Source of the DNA: Glandiceps talaboti
Lineage: Eukaryota; Hemichordata; Enteropneusta; Spengelidae
Length of the DNA: 64,000 nt
NCBI RefSeq assembly: GCF_964340395.1
Contig: NC_135551.1
Location: forward strand, 24,974,503 to 25,038,502
Reading direction: 5' to 3'
Position numbers and translations under genes: made by a program. The notes beneath the pieces were generated by a model. The model was not told the origin of the DNA, made no database searches, and worked only from the letters and a program-made list of their open reading frames with translations. Below, piece after piece: positions 25,629 to 43,177 of the stretch; position 1 is the first letter of the stretch; every line of letters starts with the position of its first letter.

Positions 25629-27674
25629 GAAATTCTGCAGTGTTGAGACAACTGCTAGAATATTTCTTTTTTGAACTTGAAGGATATGGTTGTCAGGGTG
25701 ATTGTGTCTTAATCCCAGTAAATGCGTGACAAGCTGAAGGTCGACATTATGATGTTTTAATGTTTACAAGGGTAATTATTCGCTCGCGGTATAGTTGTGG
25801 TGTATCAGGTGCAATGACAATGTCAGATATTTTTAACATTTAGAAGTGCAATCACTCAAGGTTGTTTCTGTGCATCAGGTGCACTGATAATATGAACACA
25901 TGACTATATAAAGCAATATATGCACGTCAGGCGCAATGACAATGACCTTATATGATGAGGTCAATACGATAACCTTTAATTTTGTCTATCGTGTCTGAAT
26001 AGAAATGTTGAAGGTCCATTGGCGAACAGTCTTGATTTCTCTCAAATTCATTTTAAATACAGGTGGTTTGTTTTGTTTTGTTTTGTTTTGTTTTGTTTTG
26101 TTTTGTTTTGTTTGTAGTGGGTTCTTTACTTTGTCACCATGCAGATTCCCAAACTTCAATTAAAAGAAATTAATATGGAACAATCGATTCATATCATGTT
26201 ATTATTCAATTTTCTTTCTATTTACACAAATCAAAAATCAATTATTTATTTGTGTTTATATTTCAGTTTGTATCATATATTTGGAAATGTGATATATGCG
26301 TTGTTCTATAAAATGTTTCTCGTTTTGTTTCAATCACAACTGTTCTCACAAATCAGGGATGCAATGCAATATGAAAACCTATATCTCTCTATTGAAAGTA
26401 ATGTTACTGTATGCCATTGTTATTGTATGTTGACTAGGCTGTAAATAGATACTGGGTTGTCTTTATTGACGTGTAATGCACACCTGACCCGTGCAGTGTG
26501 ACATTCTGTATGAACACCAATGCACCGTATGGTGTAAGGTCAAAGAGTATAGGTGCATCAACCAATCAGGTAGGCGATACGCTCTGACCTCAGAGCTGGA
26601 GGTCATTCTTTATTTACACATCTATTTTCGGTTTGAATAGAATGCATGCAACGCATTGCGATCAGAGTTTGACAATAATGTGAGTCGCGAGGAATACAGT
26701 CAGTGCATTACCACTGCAGAATTAGAAACGCTTTATGAGTTTACAATCACTTTTTTATGACATCACGTGGCCTCTCAGCCAAAAACACACGAGGGAATTG
26801 AAAGCCCCGAGACATAGTATTTCTGAAGAGATCTGACCAAGTTGAATAATTTATTGACAATTCATTTCTGAAATGATATTTTAGAAAATTATGATACTTC
26901 CTTGAAAACATAAATATTTAAAATTTATTTACTCAGTATTTAATATCTAATAAATAATAAATGTTTAAAAATTATGTAATATATTTTTTATAATTATTCG
27001 GAGCTGCAAATTTGAACGAAGATTTTGAAATTTCACATTCGGTTTGATACCTAAGTCTTTGCATGCTTTCTAAAAGTAAAATGAAGGAAACTTAGCCATC
27101 AAATTTTAAGTCCTCAAAGACCTGAATATTCATAATAACCATATAATATGGTTAATATCTGTCGTTTTCCACCATTATATATACCATGAAGAATATAAAT
27201 ATATCGTACATGCGTCCAAAAATAACCAACGCTCGAACATGATATTCAAATATTCCTGGTACTACTTTCAAATACTGTTCGTTGGTTTAAGCGAAGTCAA
27301 AATGACGAGCGAGCTTTGTTTCCACAACAAACCGAGTTTATACACCCGAAGATAGATAATGTGATTAATTTACGTTTGAACTCATGAATAATAATGACCT
27401 GTGTGGAAAGGTGACCCAATGAAAGCTAGGTGTATCAGAGGCTTTCATCTATTGTGTTAGCGTGTTTTGTTTTCTCTCGTATGCTACAACGGCACGCCCT
27501 GGGTTAGTCAGCCAGCCCCTTAGATGATGTGATCTCATATAGGTGGGGACAATTAACCCCAATCGCAATTGTTTTACCACGCGGAGGTCGCAGACAGAAG
27601 ATGTCGAACATTCGGGCACTTGACAGGTAAATTATCAGACAAAGAAATCGACCGGGATCGGACGGGCGATCAAC
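25629..27674. other. Intergenic upstream of receptor gene C
   Basis: Holds a short degenerate repeat (three copies of a TCAGGTGCAATGACAAT-like block near 25806, 25877 and 25926) and a (TTTTG)n array at 26066-26114. No other gene is recognised. CCAAT is present at 27416-27420 but no promoter is claimed. Confidence 0.45.
26066..26114 (+). repeat. (TTTTG)n pentanucleotide array
   Basis: About nine uninterrupted TTTTG units. Confidence 0.95.
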
Positions 27675-29318
27675 ATGTTTACTTTCACTTGGTACGTCGC
27701 CATTTCCATCATGGCGGCGTCCATACCTTCAGGTGTCGCGGAACCACGATATGTGACCGCACCGTCGACATCGACGACCGATGTTCTTATTGGTCAAGAC
27801 ATAGTATTGAATTGCCAGGTAGCTGATTATGAGGACTTAAACTTGTTTTGGACCGTTGAACTTGATGATGACAAGTTCCCTATCGGACCGTTTTCAAATA
27901 TGAACCCAACAGCTTATCCACGTTATGCAATAATCGGAGACTCGGCGGTTGGCGAGTATAACTTGCGAGTTTCATCTTCAGTTTTTAGCGACGCTGGTAA
28001 TTATACATGTGCGTTATTTAATTCCCAATCTAATGTCGTTTTAATCGAAACTGTTGAACTTGTTGTTAGTTCTCCGCACCCACCTGTTAACGACGGTCCA
28101 ACATGTGGCTCTACTCTGCCAACTTCTGCGAAAGAAGGGGACACCGCCTCCATTCGATGCACGTCAACTGGAGGAAGACCCCAGGCTCGCCTGCAATGGA
28201 AACGCGGTAACACTAGAATCAGAGGAAATTCCACATTGTTTGAGGAACCCGTTGCAAACGAGGGATACAATGCTATAAATATCTATGAATGGCCGCTGAC
28301 TAACAAAGACGACGGTGTATCTTACGACTGCTTAGAGACCCACGATGCCCTTTCAGCTTCTCGCAAGTGCAGTATTGGTCCTTTCAATGTGCAACACAAA
28401 CCAGTTGTACGTATCACACCAAACAGATATGAAATCGATATTAAGAAAGTTCAGAATATAACGTTTCGATGCTCAGCCAAGGCGAATCCAGACGTAACTG
28501 AACCGTATGTGTGGACATTTAATAACACCGAAATAGAACTAAATCAAGACGGCTTTTCTTTTAGTAATGATTCTCTACAATCTCGACTCACAGTATATGA
28601 TGTGACGGAACAACATCGTGGCTTGAGAATATACTGCAGTGCAAAAAACACGATTGGAGTTGGTAATTCAAGTGGCGTGATAGTTGAAATAAAAGCAGAG
28701 ATATCAAAAAATAAAGACACTGTGATGATGATAATAGGTATCATCGTTGCTGTCACTTTGGTGTCTATTGTCTTTGCTGTTGTTGGTATGCACTTCGCGA
28801 CCGGGGCCTCGTGTGACTGTGGTTACAAAAGTGCTAAAAAACAGAAACGAACGCAGCTACAATCGCAGCCAAGCCAGGACAGTACTCGTGAACGTGATGA
28901 TCTTGCTATCGACCTGAGCCAATTTGAAGGTGGTACTAACCAGAGAGCGCCAGAAGAAGCGATTATGCCTATGCCAACGCCAGTGCCGCTACAAGAAACG
29001 CCGAATAACTATGAAGTATCTCCAGTTTCAGCCCCACCTCCACCAGCACCCACCTCAGCACCCACATCGAATACAGAGGGATACGATAACCCCTCCTACG
29101 CCCACAACGAGCGACCCAACGGGACAGCTGAACCTCAGATTGAAGAAGTTCCTCGAGATTTCAAGGGTGTTGTGAGTGAAGAGAAGGATGGGACGTCGCA
29201 CAGAATGAAGATGGCAAGAAAGAAAAAGCGAGAGGCTATCAATAAAAACAGCAGCAAACCTGTAGAAGGAGACTATCCAAAAAACCTACCAGAAAACAGC
29301 CAAGATTGGATAATGTAG
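27675..29318 (+). CDS. Receptor C: three-Ig type I membrane protein with NPSY tail motif
   Basis: A 547-residue protein. The first ATG opens a signal peptide (about 1-22, ending SGVA). Ig1 (about 23-131) has C47, W59 and NYTC (C112), with YPRYAIIGDSAVGEYNL closely resembling Kirrel/nephrin Ig1. Ig2 (about 135-240) has C162, W175 and C219 plus the extra pair C144 and C232, the latter in CSIGPFNV. Ig3 (about 243-340) has C266, W280 and C321 with AKANPDVTEPYVW. The transmembrane helix is about 349-374 with a cysteine cluster just inside (CDCGYK). The tail (about 170 residues) carries NNYEV, a proline tract (APPPPAPTSAP) and GYDNPSY with NPSY at 472-475. By family knowledge NPxY binds PTB domains and clathrin adaptors, as in the APP tail. 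A basic patch (KMARKKKRE) follows. No ITIM. One uninterrupted coding frame; ligand unknown. Confidence 0.9.
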   Translation: MFTFTWYVAISIMAASIPSGVAEPRYVTAPSTSTTDVLIGQDIVLNCQVADYEDLNLFWTVELDDDKFPIGPFSNMNPTAYPRYAIIGDSAVGEYNLRVSSSVFSDAGNYTCALFNSQSNVVLIETVELVVSSPHPPVNDGPTCGSTLPTSAKEGDTASIRCTSTGGRPQARLQWKRGNTRIRGNSTLFEEPVANEGYNAINIYEWPLTNKDDGVSYDCLETHDALSASRKCSIGPFNVQHKPVVRITPNRYEIDIKKVQNITFRCSAKANPDVTEPYVWTFNNTEIELNQDGFSFSNDSLQSRLTVYDVTEQHRGLRIYCSAKNTIGVGNSSGVIVEIKAEISKNKDTVMMIIGIIVAVTLVSIVFAVVGMHFATGASCDCGYKSAKKQKRTQLQSQPSQDSTRERDDLAIDLSQFEGGTNQRAPEEAIMPMPTPVPLQETPNNYEVSPVSAPPPPAPTSAPTSNTEGYDNPSYAHNERPNGTAEPQIEEVPRDFKGVVSEEKDGTSHRMKMARKKKREAINKNSSKPVEGDYPKNLPENSQDWIM

Positions 29319-30345
29319 CATTCCAAATTGTCAACCCGAGTCCAATAGAGTAGTATGAAATTAGCATTCCTTTACCGATAAGCAACCCAAGGTGGGTGAT
29401 TCTAACCGATAAGCAACCCAAGGAAGGTGGGTGACGACCCACGAGGGCTACAAGTAGCCGCCATGCATGTACAGAAAGTTCGTCGATCGCTAAGCCTCTT
29501 TTTCTTCCTTGCCATCCTCCATTTTGTTAGACGTTCCATGCTGGTCTACCAATCCCAAGTACATCTATAGACGCCTACAGTATCTGGATGTATGAACACA
29601 AACAATAATGTTAAATGAAAGAATTATCTGTTCACTTTGATTTTCATCAACATTTACGACAGAACAGAAATTCTTTTCTGCTCGATAAATTTTGATGGAT
29701 TTCAGTTGCATTGCTGGAGGCAAGAGCATAAATTTTCCAAAGGTATCAATTTGTGTTAGACAGATTAGATTGTTCGATGACCTTTGCACCTAACCATGGT
29801 ATATCGAAACAGCCTGCATAAATATAAGAATGTATTGTTCACTTTTAAACCTATGCAGTTTATCTTCAAAGTCACGTCAGTCGTTTTAAAAATACCCCTT
29901 TCGTCTAACGTCTGTAATTTGAAGTAAAACCTTTGCAATAATAATTATTTGTCAATATTTTGAAACTGAGTCATCGAACACAAGCAGCTCGGTCAATTTT
30001 TCATTATTAACGACATAACAATATATTTAATTCCAATGTATTTACATCGATGATATAACGGTATTATAATTGATTTGGGTATTTAGATCAAATTCCCTCT
30101 ATTTTTTTTATAAATCACTGAATAGTATTATACATCCTTGTATGATAGTAACAATTGTTGTTTGAAAAGGAAAACATTTGATCGATTTTGCCCCGATAAC
30201 AAAAGAAAATATTTTAGTAAAATATGCACCATTTACTCATACATATAAAGACGTCATTTATACCAGATATAGGAGCAAGTATCTCGAGTTATACAGCATT
30301 GAAAATAGCGAGATCTGAAACGAAACGTCGTGCGGCTTAACCCAA
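29319..30345. other. Intergenic; short direct repeat after gene C
   Basis: Just downstream of gene C a ~30-bp unit (ACCGATAAGCAACCCAAGG...TGGGTGA) is tandemly duplicated at about 29372-29436. Otherwise nothing recognised. Confidence 0.5.
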
Positions 30346-30736
30346 TCTTAAACATTGCTACATATTATTTTCTGGTTATACCAAAATCTTACTAACATTG
30401 CTACATTTTACACCCTTGCTCGACAAATATCTCTGTTGGTAACATTTTTGTTTAGACAGACGATGAAATTTAGCAGTAAGATTTTTGTTTAGACAGATGA
30501 TAAAATGTAGCAATGTTGGTAAGATTTGTGTTGAGCCAGACGATAAAATGTAGCACTTTTGGTAAAATTTTTGTTGAGCCAGATGATAAAATGTAGAAGT
30601 GCTAATAAGATTTATTGAGCCAGATGATAAAATGAAGCACTGTTAGTAAGAATTTTGTTGAGACAGATGATAAAATGTAGCAGTGTTAGTAAGATTTTTG
30701 TTGAGGCAGACAATCAAATTTGGCAGTTAGTTTTGT
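30346..30736. repeat. 43-bp minisatellite with head-to-head units (left flank of the tandem duplication)
   Basis: From 30434 to 30736 about 6.5 direct units of ~43 bp repeat the landmark AGNCAGATGATAAAATGTAGC at 30454, 30491, 30535, 30578, 30618, 30661 and 30704. Immediately left (about 30346-30410) two units are in the opposite orientation (AACATTGCTACAT at about 30351 and 30394), so the array turns around near 30425. Diverged units of the same family recur at 36963-37134. Confidence 0.85.
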
Positions 30737-31216
30737 CTAGCCACACGACGTTTAATTCCAGGTCTTGTGATTTTCATTGCAAACTCTCATCATCACGGTG
30801 TGATGTCACCTTTCAGGCTCAGGAATGTTGGCTGTCACGGTCCTCCACTTCTGTTTGTTCTGTACTGTTATCACCAGGTTTTCATATTCTGCTATTTAGG
30901 TCCACTTTTATAACATTTGTTATAAACTCTAACATAGATTATGTGCATAACACATATCAGGCAAGTTTGTTTTCATTTGCTGTTATGTTGCACATACCAT
31001 GTTCTATATACATTATGGCATGTTACATGGACATAATCATGTAAACATCAATATATATTGCGTTGATCGATAAATAGTCACTTTAGTACTGTTTGTAAAT
31101 TTTATAGTAACCCAATTATAATCCATAACCTTGGTTACCAAGTGAGGACGTAAATAACATTGTACACCATAAGAAACTCTAATTTTCTATTTATATTAAA
31201 ATATCCCATTATGTTA
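30737..31216. other. Intergenic between minisatellite and duplication
   Basis: An open frame enters from the minisatellite and runs to 31044 but has no ATG of its own in context and no recognisable domain. Nothing else is recognised. Confidence 0.4.
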
Positions 31217-36720
<5,504 letters not shown>

Positions 36721-36751
36721 CTGAATGAAGAAAATATATATTGGGAATATC

Positions 36752-36962
36752 TTAATAATACCATGCACCATCGCCAGTAATATTTCAGATTCACAGAATT
36801 GTCAAATGTAATCCTTACTATAAATTAGACTAATATGAATACCCGGCATTGAAACACGCCCCTTTAATGTGTAGTTGTCAGAGTGTAGTGTATTCTGCTT
36901 TTTGCTGTGACCACGTGTGTCTGTGAATGGATTTATGATAGTTTGGTAATGTAATGAGAAGA
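36752..36962. other. Spacer, nothing recognised
   Basis: About 210 bp between the hairpin and the right-hand minisatellite. Confidence 0.5.
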
Positions 36963-37134
36963 TTGTTCGAGCCAGGCGATAAGACGTAGCAATAGTAAGA
37001 GTTCTGTCGAGCAGACGACAAACTGTAGCAATTCGAATGTTATTAAGATTTTTGCCGTACCAGGCATTAAGAAGTAGCGATATTGGTAAGATCAGAGTCG
37101 AATAACTTTATCAAATTGTAGCAATGTCAGTAGG
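36963..37134 (+). repeat. Diverged 43-bp minisatellite units (right flank of the tandem duplication)
   Basis: About four degenerate units related to 30434-30736: landmarks CGAGCCAGGCGATAAGACG, CGAGCAGACGACAAACTG and GTACCAGGCATTAAGAAG, each followed by GTAGC and a GTAAGA-like segment. Confidence 0.65.
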
Positions 37135-37849
37135 CTTTGAGAGTGTTGTCATGTAGACTGCTATTTGTTTCCACTTATCAGGCTTCCATTATAAGTGTGT
37201 TTATAGACTTTAAAACCACAAGGTTGACAAAGAAAACACTTCTCAGACAAACCAATTGCACTACTAGTAATACGTAACTTTAGGTGAGAAGATAATTTGT
37301 GTTTTATTGGATAACAGGTGTTCGTTTTATTAACTATGTCAAACATGGCCCCTCTTCGACTCAAACAGATGTCATTTGACCTTAGATCAAAGCCAGACTA
37401 TATGATGCAAATATTAAATATAGCATATTGTTGCTGGTATTTATAGACATAAATATATACATATAAGTCAGTTCCATCACGACAGTATTCATGTAGTGGG
37501 GAAGTTTTCGACCGCCATTATGATCGATGACATACAAGGTTTATTGACACAAATTTACTGAAATGTTAAGTATTTGAGGATTTGTCAGGTAAATTTTGTT
37601 TTGGAAGGTTAAAAAACAATACACTGCGATTTCACTTTCGAGCAATTGTCCATACAAGTAAAACTAATAAACAAACTAGTAATTATGGTTGTCTATCTTT
37701 TTAACCTCGGATAACATCACTATTGGTTTTTGCTACAGAATCAACAGGTGGTCACAAAGCTCATGACGTATTTCAAGTCATATGTTCTCAGAGAATCGAC
37801 ACATATTTACAAGTTAAAACTTCTATGATAGCAGAACTGTATTTGGGTA
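37135..37849. other. Intergenic, nothing recognised
   Basis: No gene supported. Confidence 0.5.
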
Positions 37850-37933
37850 ACCTTGGACTTTCACTCACGGGACACGATGTATTTTACATAATGATAGACA
37901 CATTTCAAGTCCAGACTAACGATAGTATAGACA

Positions 37934-38003
<70 letters not shown>

Positions 38004-38021
38004 ACACACACATACATACAT

Positions 38022-38057
<36 letters not shown>

Positions 38058-38140
38058 GGCAGGATCTTTGCATAATCGCTCTTAAAGGTAAGAAGCTTTG
38101 CTATTCTTTCACAGTGCAGTAGAAACAGGCTATTGTGGAA
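37850..38140 (+). mobile_element. Diverged copy of the 25.2-kb MITE-like element, split by (CA)n
   Basis: The segments TTTCACTCACGGGACACGATG, ATAGACACATTTCAAGTCCAGACTAA, GGCAGGATCTTTGC and GCTATTCTTTCACA appear in the same order and orientation as in 25227-25375. The (CA)n array sits where the other copy has a short ACACAACAACCACAG stretch. Confidence 0.55.
37934..38057 (+). repeat. (CA)n microsatellite
   Basis: CA with an internal CATA stretch at about 38010-38038. Confidence 0.98.
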
Positions 38141-39807
38141 ATGATTGTACCTTGAATTACAGATTTGTATGGTTTCATCTGTTTACTTCCCCACAGATGC
38201 ATAAGATTTCTACGTCTACATCCCAACTATGCGCGGCACTTCTATATTTGTTTGTTTTTTGTTTATTTTGGGATTTTTTTTGCAGATGAACTTGAAGTTG
38301 ATTGATTAATCCTTACTTGTGGTTTACATTTTTCTGTGACGTGATTGATGAAATGCATATATTAAAGAATGTATTGCACATGTATCGTTTGTTTGTTTGT
38401 TTGTTTGCTTTCTTATTTGCTTGTTTGTTTGTTCTCTTCAGGAGATTTGAATATTCTGTCTTTATTTTTCCTTGAATCGAAAACTATTACGTCACATTCC
38501 TATTACTTCTCGCGAGATTTGAAATGATTGGTTCATACAGTGGTATGGCGAGTTCTAAAGGTAATGAAATTCAAGAGGTTGTGAATAAAACTATTTTTTT
38601 AAAAGTCCCTGAAATCATCTGAGAAAAGTGTTGATTATTTCCTATGGACAACGAGTCACTCATCAAGTATAAACAAATACGTGTTCTAAGGGTACTTACA
38701 GCGGATCCTACTACAGTATACAGTCAACGTACTTGATTAGTGTTTTTTGACATTTCAGCCCTCTTTGAATAAAAATGCCCTCCTCAAAAACAATGGATGT
38801 GATCAGAAATTCGGTAGATTTGGTATAACAAAGCGAAATGACATGCAAATACTCTCAAACAGTTAGAGATATTGACTATTAAATCTACTTATTTTTCTCA
38901 CTCAAAGAGTTTGTAAAAAAAAGCACGAATACCCAAGCTGCACCCACGCCACCAAATGTCAAAGGTAAGCTAGCCATTGTCTCCAGTCATAAGGGTAGCC
39001 TTATTACGACGAACAAAACTTAGCAAACTTTTCTTGACCAGAATAGACGAACTATTCGTAAACCTGACATCCATCTGTTTACAGAGTACCAACCTTGATT
39101 GACTTTCAGTTGCTGGTCGTCTCCTTGTACCTTCAGGTAAGCACAGCAAATACTACAATGTATTTTACTCTAAAGCACAACCTGTTGGGGTTTTTTTCAG
39201 GATTCATTTTAACGATTGACTACTAGCTGTCAGACCCTATATTCTCTCATTTTTGTTGTTTCTGATCTTGTCTAATCTACTATGCTAGTTAGCTCCGTTG
39301 TCATTTGTTATTTCATTGTTGTAATACTATCCAACTTTCGTCGGTAAACTGGAATAATTATATTACTGAAGTCGGTAGCCATTTTGAAATGGCTGTGATC
39401 TATGGACCAGTGTCTCCAAACATGACCCAATCCTCGGGAGAAATGAAGGCACTTGAGTTGGCTCAATGGGCCTGTTTATATTACATTTGTACAACAAACA
39501 ATTACAAAGTTTTATAAACGTCGGCAACAATCATCCTTTTATGATTTAACCTGCGATATATGTGTGTATTTATGTGTATGTGTGTCTGTGTCTGTGTCTG
39601 TGTGTAAACGATTGTTGTGTATGGATAATCAAATACAGCATGTTATGAATTTTCTTTTCAAAAAAACAGGGAACAACTTATTTTACCTAATTTTAAAAGT
39701 AACTCTCTCGAGTATTGGTATTTTCTCAAAATGCCTGTTCACCCTACCAGTAATGTAGACAGCGAGAATTCCATATCTGAGAAACCTCTGCCTGTAGAGA
39801 TGATTTG
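38141..39807. other. Intergenic, nothing recognised
   Basis: Short TTTG runs near 38388-38432 and a TGTC run near 39580-39603. No gene supported. Confidence 0.5.
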
Positions 39808-39813
39808 TTTGTA

Positions 39814-39864
<51 letters not shown>

Positions 39865-40029
39865 ATGTCTGTATGTATGTATGTATGTATGTATGTATGT
39901 CTGTCTGTCTGTCTACCTGCCTGCCTGCCTGCCTGTCTGTCTGTCTGTTCGCCCGTCTGTCCGTGCGTCCGTCTCCCTGTGTGTCTTTCTGTCTGTCCGT
40001 CTGCATGTGTGTCTTTCTTTCTGTCTGTA
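39808..40029 (+). repeat. (CTGT)n microsatellite with GTAT and CTGC stretches
   Basis: A CTGT array passing through GTAT and CTGC variants. All frames are open as an artefact. Confidence 0.97.
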
Positions 40030-40771
40030 ATCGTCTGTTTTTAATATGTTAACCTCTGTTTACTCTTCTTTATTCACTTCATCTCCTTTAAAAAAACTCT
40101 CACTCTCAGAACAACAAAATCGAAAACAAGAAAGAACCCAAATGTTTGAGTTTAGAGTATATTTGTAGGTACAGCATCAGACCAATACATATATGTTCTA
40201 TAGTCTGTGGTCTGCGGTACAACATAGAGACCTTCTGGGTCTAGCTCCGAGAGTCTCATAAGATTCCGTAAACAACATCAATATGTGATTGCATTATCCG
40301 ATCGAGTGACGCAAAAACCTGTGACTGGAAAACGAACTACACTTTCTTTCAAGTTACAGTACAAACATTTGTAGTGTCACAAGCGTATGCCTGAAATGTT
40401 AATGTAAGTGACACGTTCTTTTCCTTTTCAACCTTAGTATATTGAAGTGAAATTAGCCCGTGGGATTTTTTACTCAAAATGACGTGCAAGTAATGGATAA
40501 TTCTTCGATTTCCGATATCTGGTTGGTAATCAGAATTGTCAATTTTGATTGATAATTCTACCGTGTTTGGTGACTACAGTGCATATACTCACGGTTTTGC
40601 ACGGTGGATAATTTCTTTTCTTAAAGTCAGCGGTCTTAATTCACCTTGAACACCGATGGGAAATTACTTCAGAGCTGAATGCAAATCGTGATCGTGTGAA
40701 TTCAGTCTGTCTTTACTCAATCAAATCCCCTCGAGTCTCCGTTTCAAAGTTCACACATGCCGATTAACCCC
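40030..40771. other. Intergenic, nothing recognised
   Basis: No gene supported. Confidence 0.5.
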
Positions 40772-41044
40772 TATATATATGTATGTATATTGTATGTATG
40801 TATGTATGTATGTATGTATGTATGTATGTATGTATGTATGTATGTATGTATGTATGTGTGTATGTGTGTATGTGTGTATGTGTGTGTGTATGTATGTATG
40901 TATGTATGTATGTATGTATGTATGTATGTATGTATGTATGTATGTGCATGTGAGTGAGTGAGTAGTGAATGTATGTATGTATGTATGTATGTATGTATGT
41001 ATGTATGTGAGTGAGTGAGTGAGTGAGTGAGTGAGTGAGTGAGT
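40772..41044 (+). repeat. (TATG)n/(GAGT)n compound microsatellite
   Basis: TATG array with GTGTATGT variants, then TATG again, then a GAGT run at about 41008-41044. Confidence 0.97.
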
Positions 41045-42703
41045 GGGCATTTTCTCCTATTAAAAAAAATCTAATTTAGAGGAAAAAAAAGACGTTTGAA
41101 TGAGGCTATCAACCGTATTTCTTATTTGCATCACGGTTAGAATAGATTACAATAACATTAACATTACCTTATTGCACTGTTGTTGTCAACTATGACAACT
41201 ATACTCTTGACGATACACACTATATTCGATGAAAGAACTTCGACGCCAGAGAGACTGTACGTCACTCACATGCTGCACAAGGGACTTTGTCATTATTTCT
41301 TGCGATTGAACCATTAGCGGTTGTAAATTGTTAGAAACGAGAATTACGCAAACGTATCTTTTCTTTTTTTATGATCGATGAATCAGGATTATTAGGCTGT
41401 GATAAAGTAAATATTCGAATTTCTGATGATCTCTAAGTCGTTATTATTTTTTCAACGTATACGTACATAAGGAGAGAGACGTGCATGCTTTACTTATGAC
41501 CTTCGCCTTTATAATGCCGCATCAAATGTTTCCCGCTAAAATCATCAGTAGCGAGACGTACGTGCATGCTGGCGGTATTCCCCGACGGCGTTCGCCGTTC
41601 CACTGCATCGAATCACAAAGTCATTCGCGTCAAATCGTCAGTACACAAAATTTCCGTTTTTCTGTAAATTTTTTGGACATCTCAACTTCAATTTAGATTA
41701 GGTTTATGTACCTAAATATATATTATTGATGAACTTGTGTCAGAATTTTCATTCAAAAGTGATCGTATGACTTAATAAATCTTTCAAATTGAGTCACGAA
41801 ACACAACATACCTCGAGCGATGAGTTCAGAGGTCATGCCATTATTCAAGAGGTTGCCAAGATTTCATTTCCCCTATTTCTGGATACCCAGACGGGAATGC
41901 TGTATTTCAATCAAATCATTTATCATCCCGTGTCATACACAAGTCTTTTTTTTTTAATATATTTCGGAAACAAGAAAATTTTAATTCCTTCCCGTTTCAG
42001 ATTTAAAGGAACAATCAATATGCACGAGGAGTATAGAAGCAGAAGCATCATTCACTGGTTAATAAAATAGTAACAAGAGGGATTTTAGCAACCAGTCAAA
42101 ATTTACAAAAAGTGAGAGTATTTGTATACATAGTACTGCTCGTTTTAAATTCGAAGATTGTAGATTGATATCTCGATCACCATGACAACCAATGTTCTTT
42201 CGACGCTTTATCATTCGATTCACTCTCGATGTCTTATTAGTCTTAAAATTACGTTACACAGTAGTGATTGCCAAAATGTGCAATGTACGTAGGCGTAGGT
42301 GGGTATATTGGAAGTTTATCTCCCAGTGAATGAGAACGGGAAGACGATAGCCACCTATATCCACTTATTGAGTCGCCTTACCTCACTTATACATTGAGCT
42401 ATCAAATTCTCTCGAGAAATTGCAAATAGTATACAGCTGAAATAGAAACACTATACTTGCAGATGGAAAGCCGTGATAGAGTAACGCTTCAAAGCAGTCT
42501 GTAAGCCAGTGAGTAGCTAAACCTGTATAAAATAAGCCTGTATGTATTCAAATAGTATGGGGAGAGAACTAGACTGTGTCTGAATCTTCTCAAAACCGAA
42601 GATTTCTGAATTGGCCTATTGAGATTGGATTGACAGAAGAGTCTATAGTAGGTGGCGGTTGTTTTATTTTGTCAGTCAACTAGAATTTCAAAACGTAAAC
42701 GTG
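41045..42703. other. Intergenic, nothing recognised
   Basis: Open frames at 41481-41696 and 41789-42070 have no recognisable domain. No gene supported. Confidence 0.45.
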
Positions 42704-42857
42704 TTGTCTGTCTGTATGTCTGTATGTCTGTCTGATGTATGTATGTATGTATGTATGTATGTATGTATGTATGTATGTATGTATGTATGTATGTATGTAT
42801 GTATGTGTGTGTGTAGGTAGGTAGGTAGGTAGGTAGGTAGGTGCGTGCGTGCGTATG

Positions 42858-42891
<34 letters not shown>

Positions 42892-43177
42892 TGTATGTAT
42901 GCATGTTTGTATGTATGTATGTATGTATGTATGTATGTATGTATGTATGTATGTATGTATGTGTGTATGTGTGTATGTGTGTATGTGTGAATGTGTGTAT
43001 GTATGTATGTATGTATGTATGTATGTATGTATGTATGTATGTATGTGTGTGTGAATGTGTGTATGTATGTATGTATGTATGTATGTATGTATGTATGTAT
43101 GTATGTATGTATGTATGTATGTATGCATGTATGTTTGTATGTATGTATGTATGTATGTATGTATGTATGTATGTATG
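42704..43177 (+). repeat. (TATG)n compound microsatellite, ~470 bp
   Basis: TATG with GTGT, TAGG and GCGT sub-blocks. Long open frames on both strands are artefacts. Confidence 0.98.

Noticed and set aside
30655-31044. 129-codon frame downstream of the minisatellite
   Set aside because: It starts at a non-ATG codon within the minisatellite and has no recognisable content.
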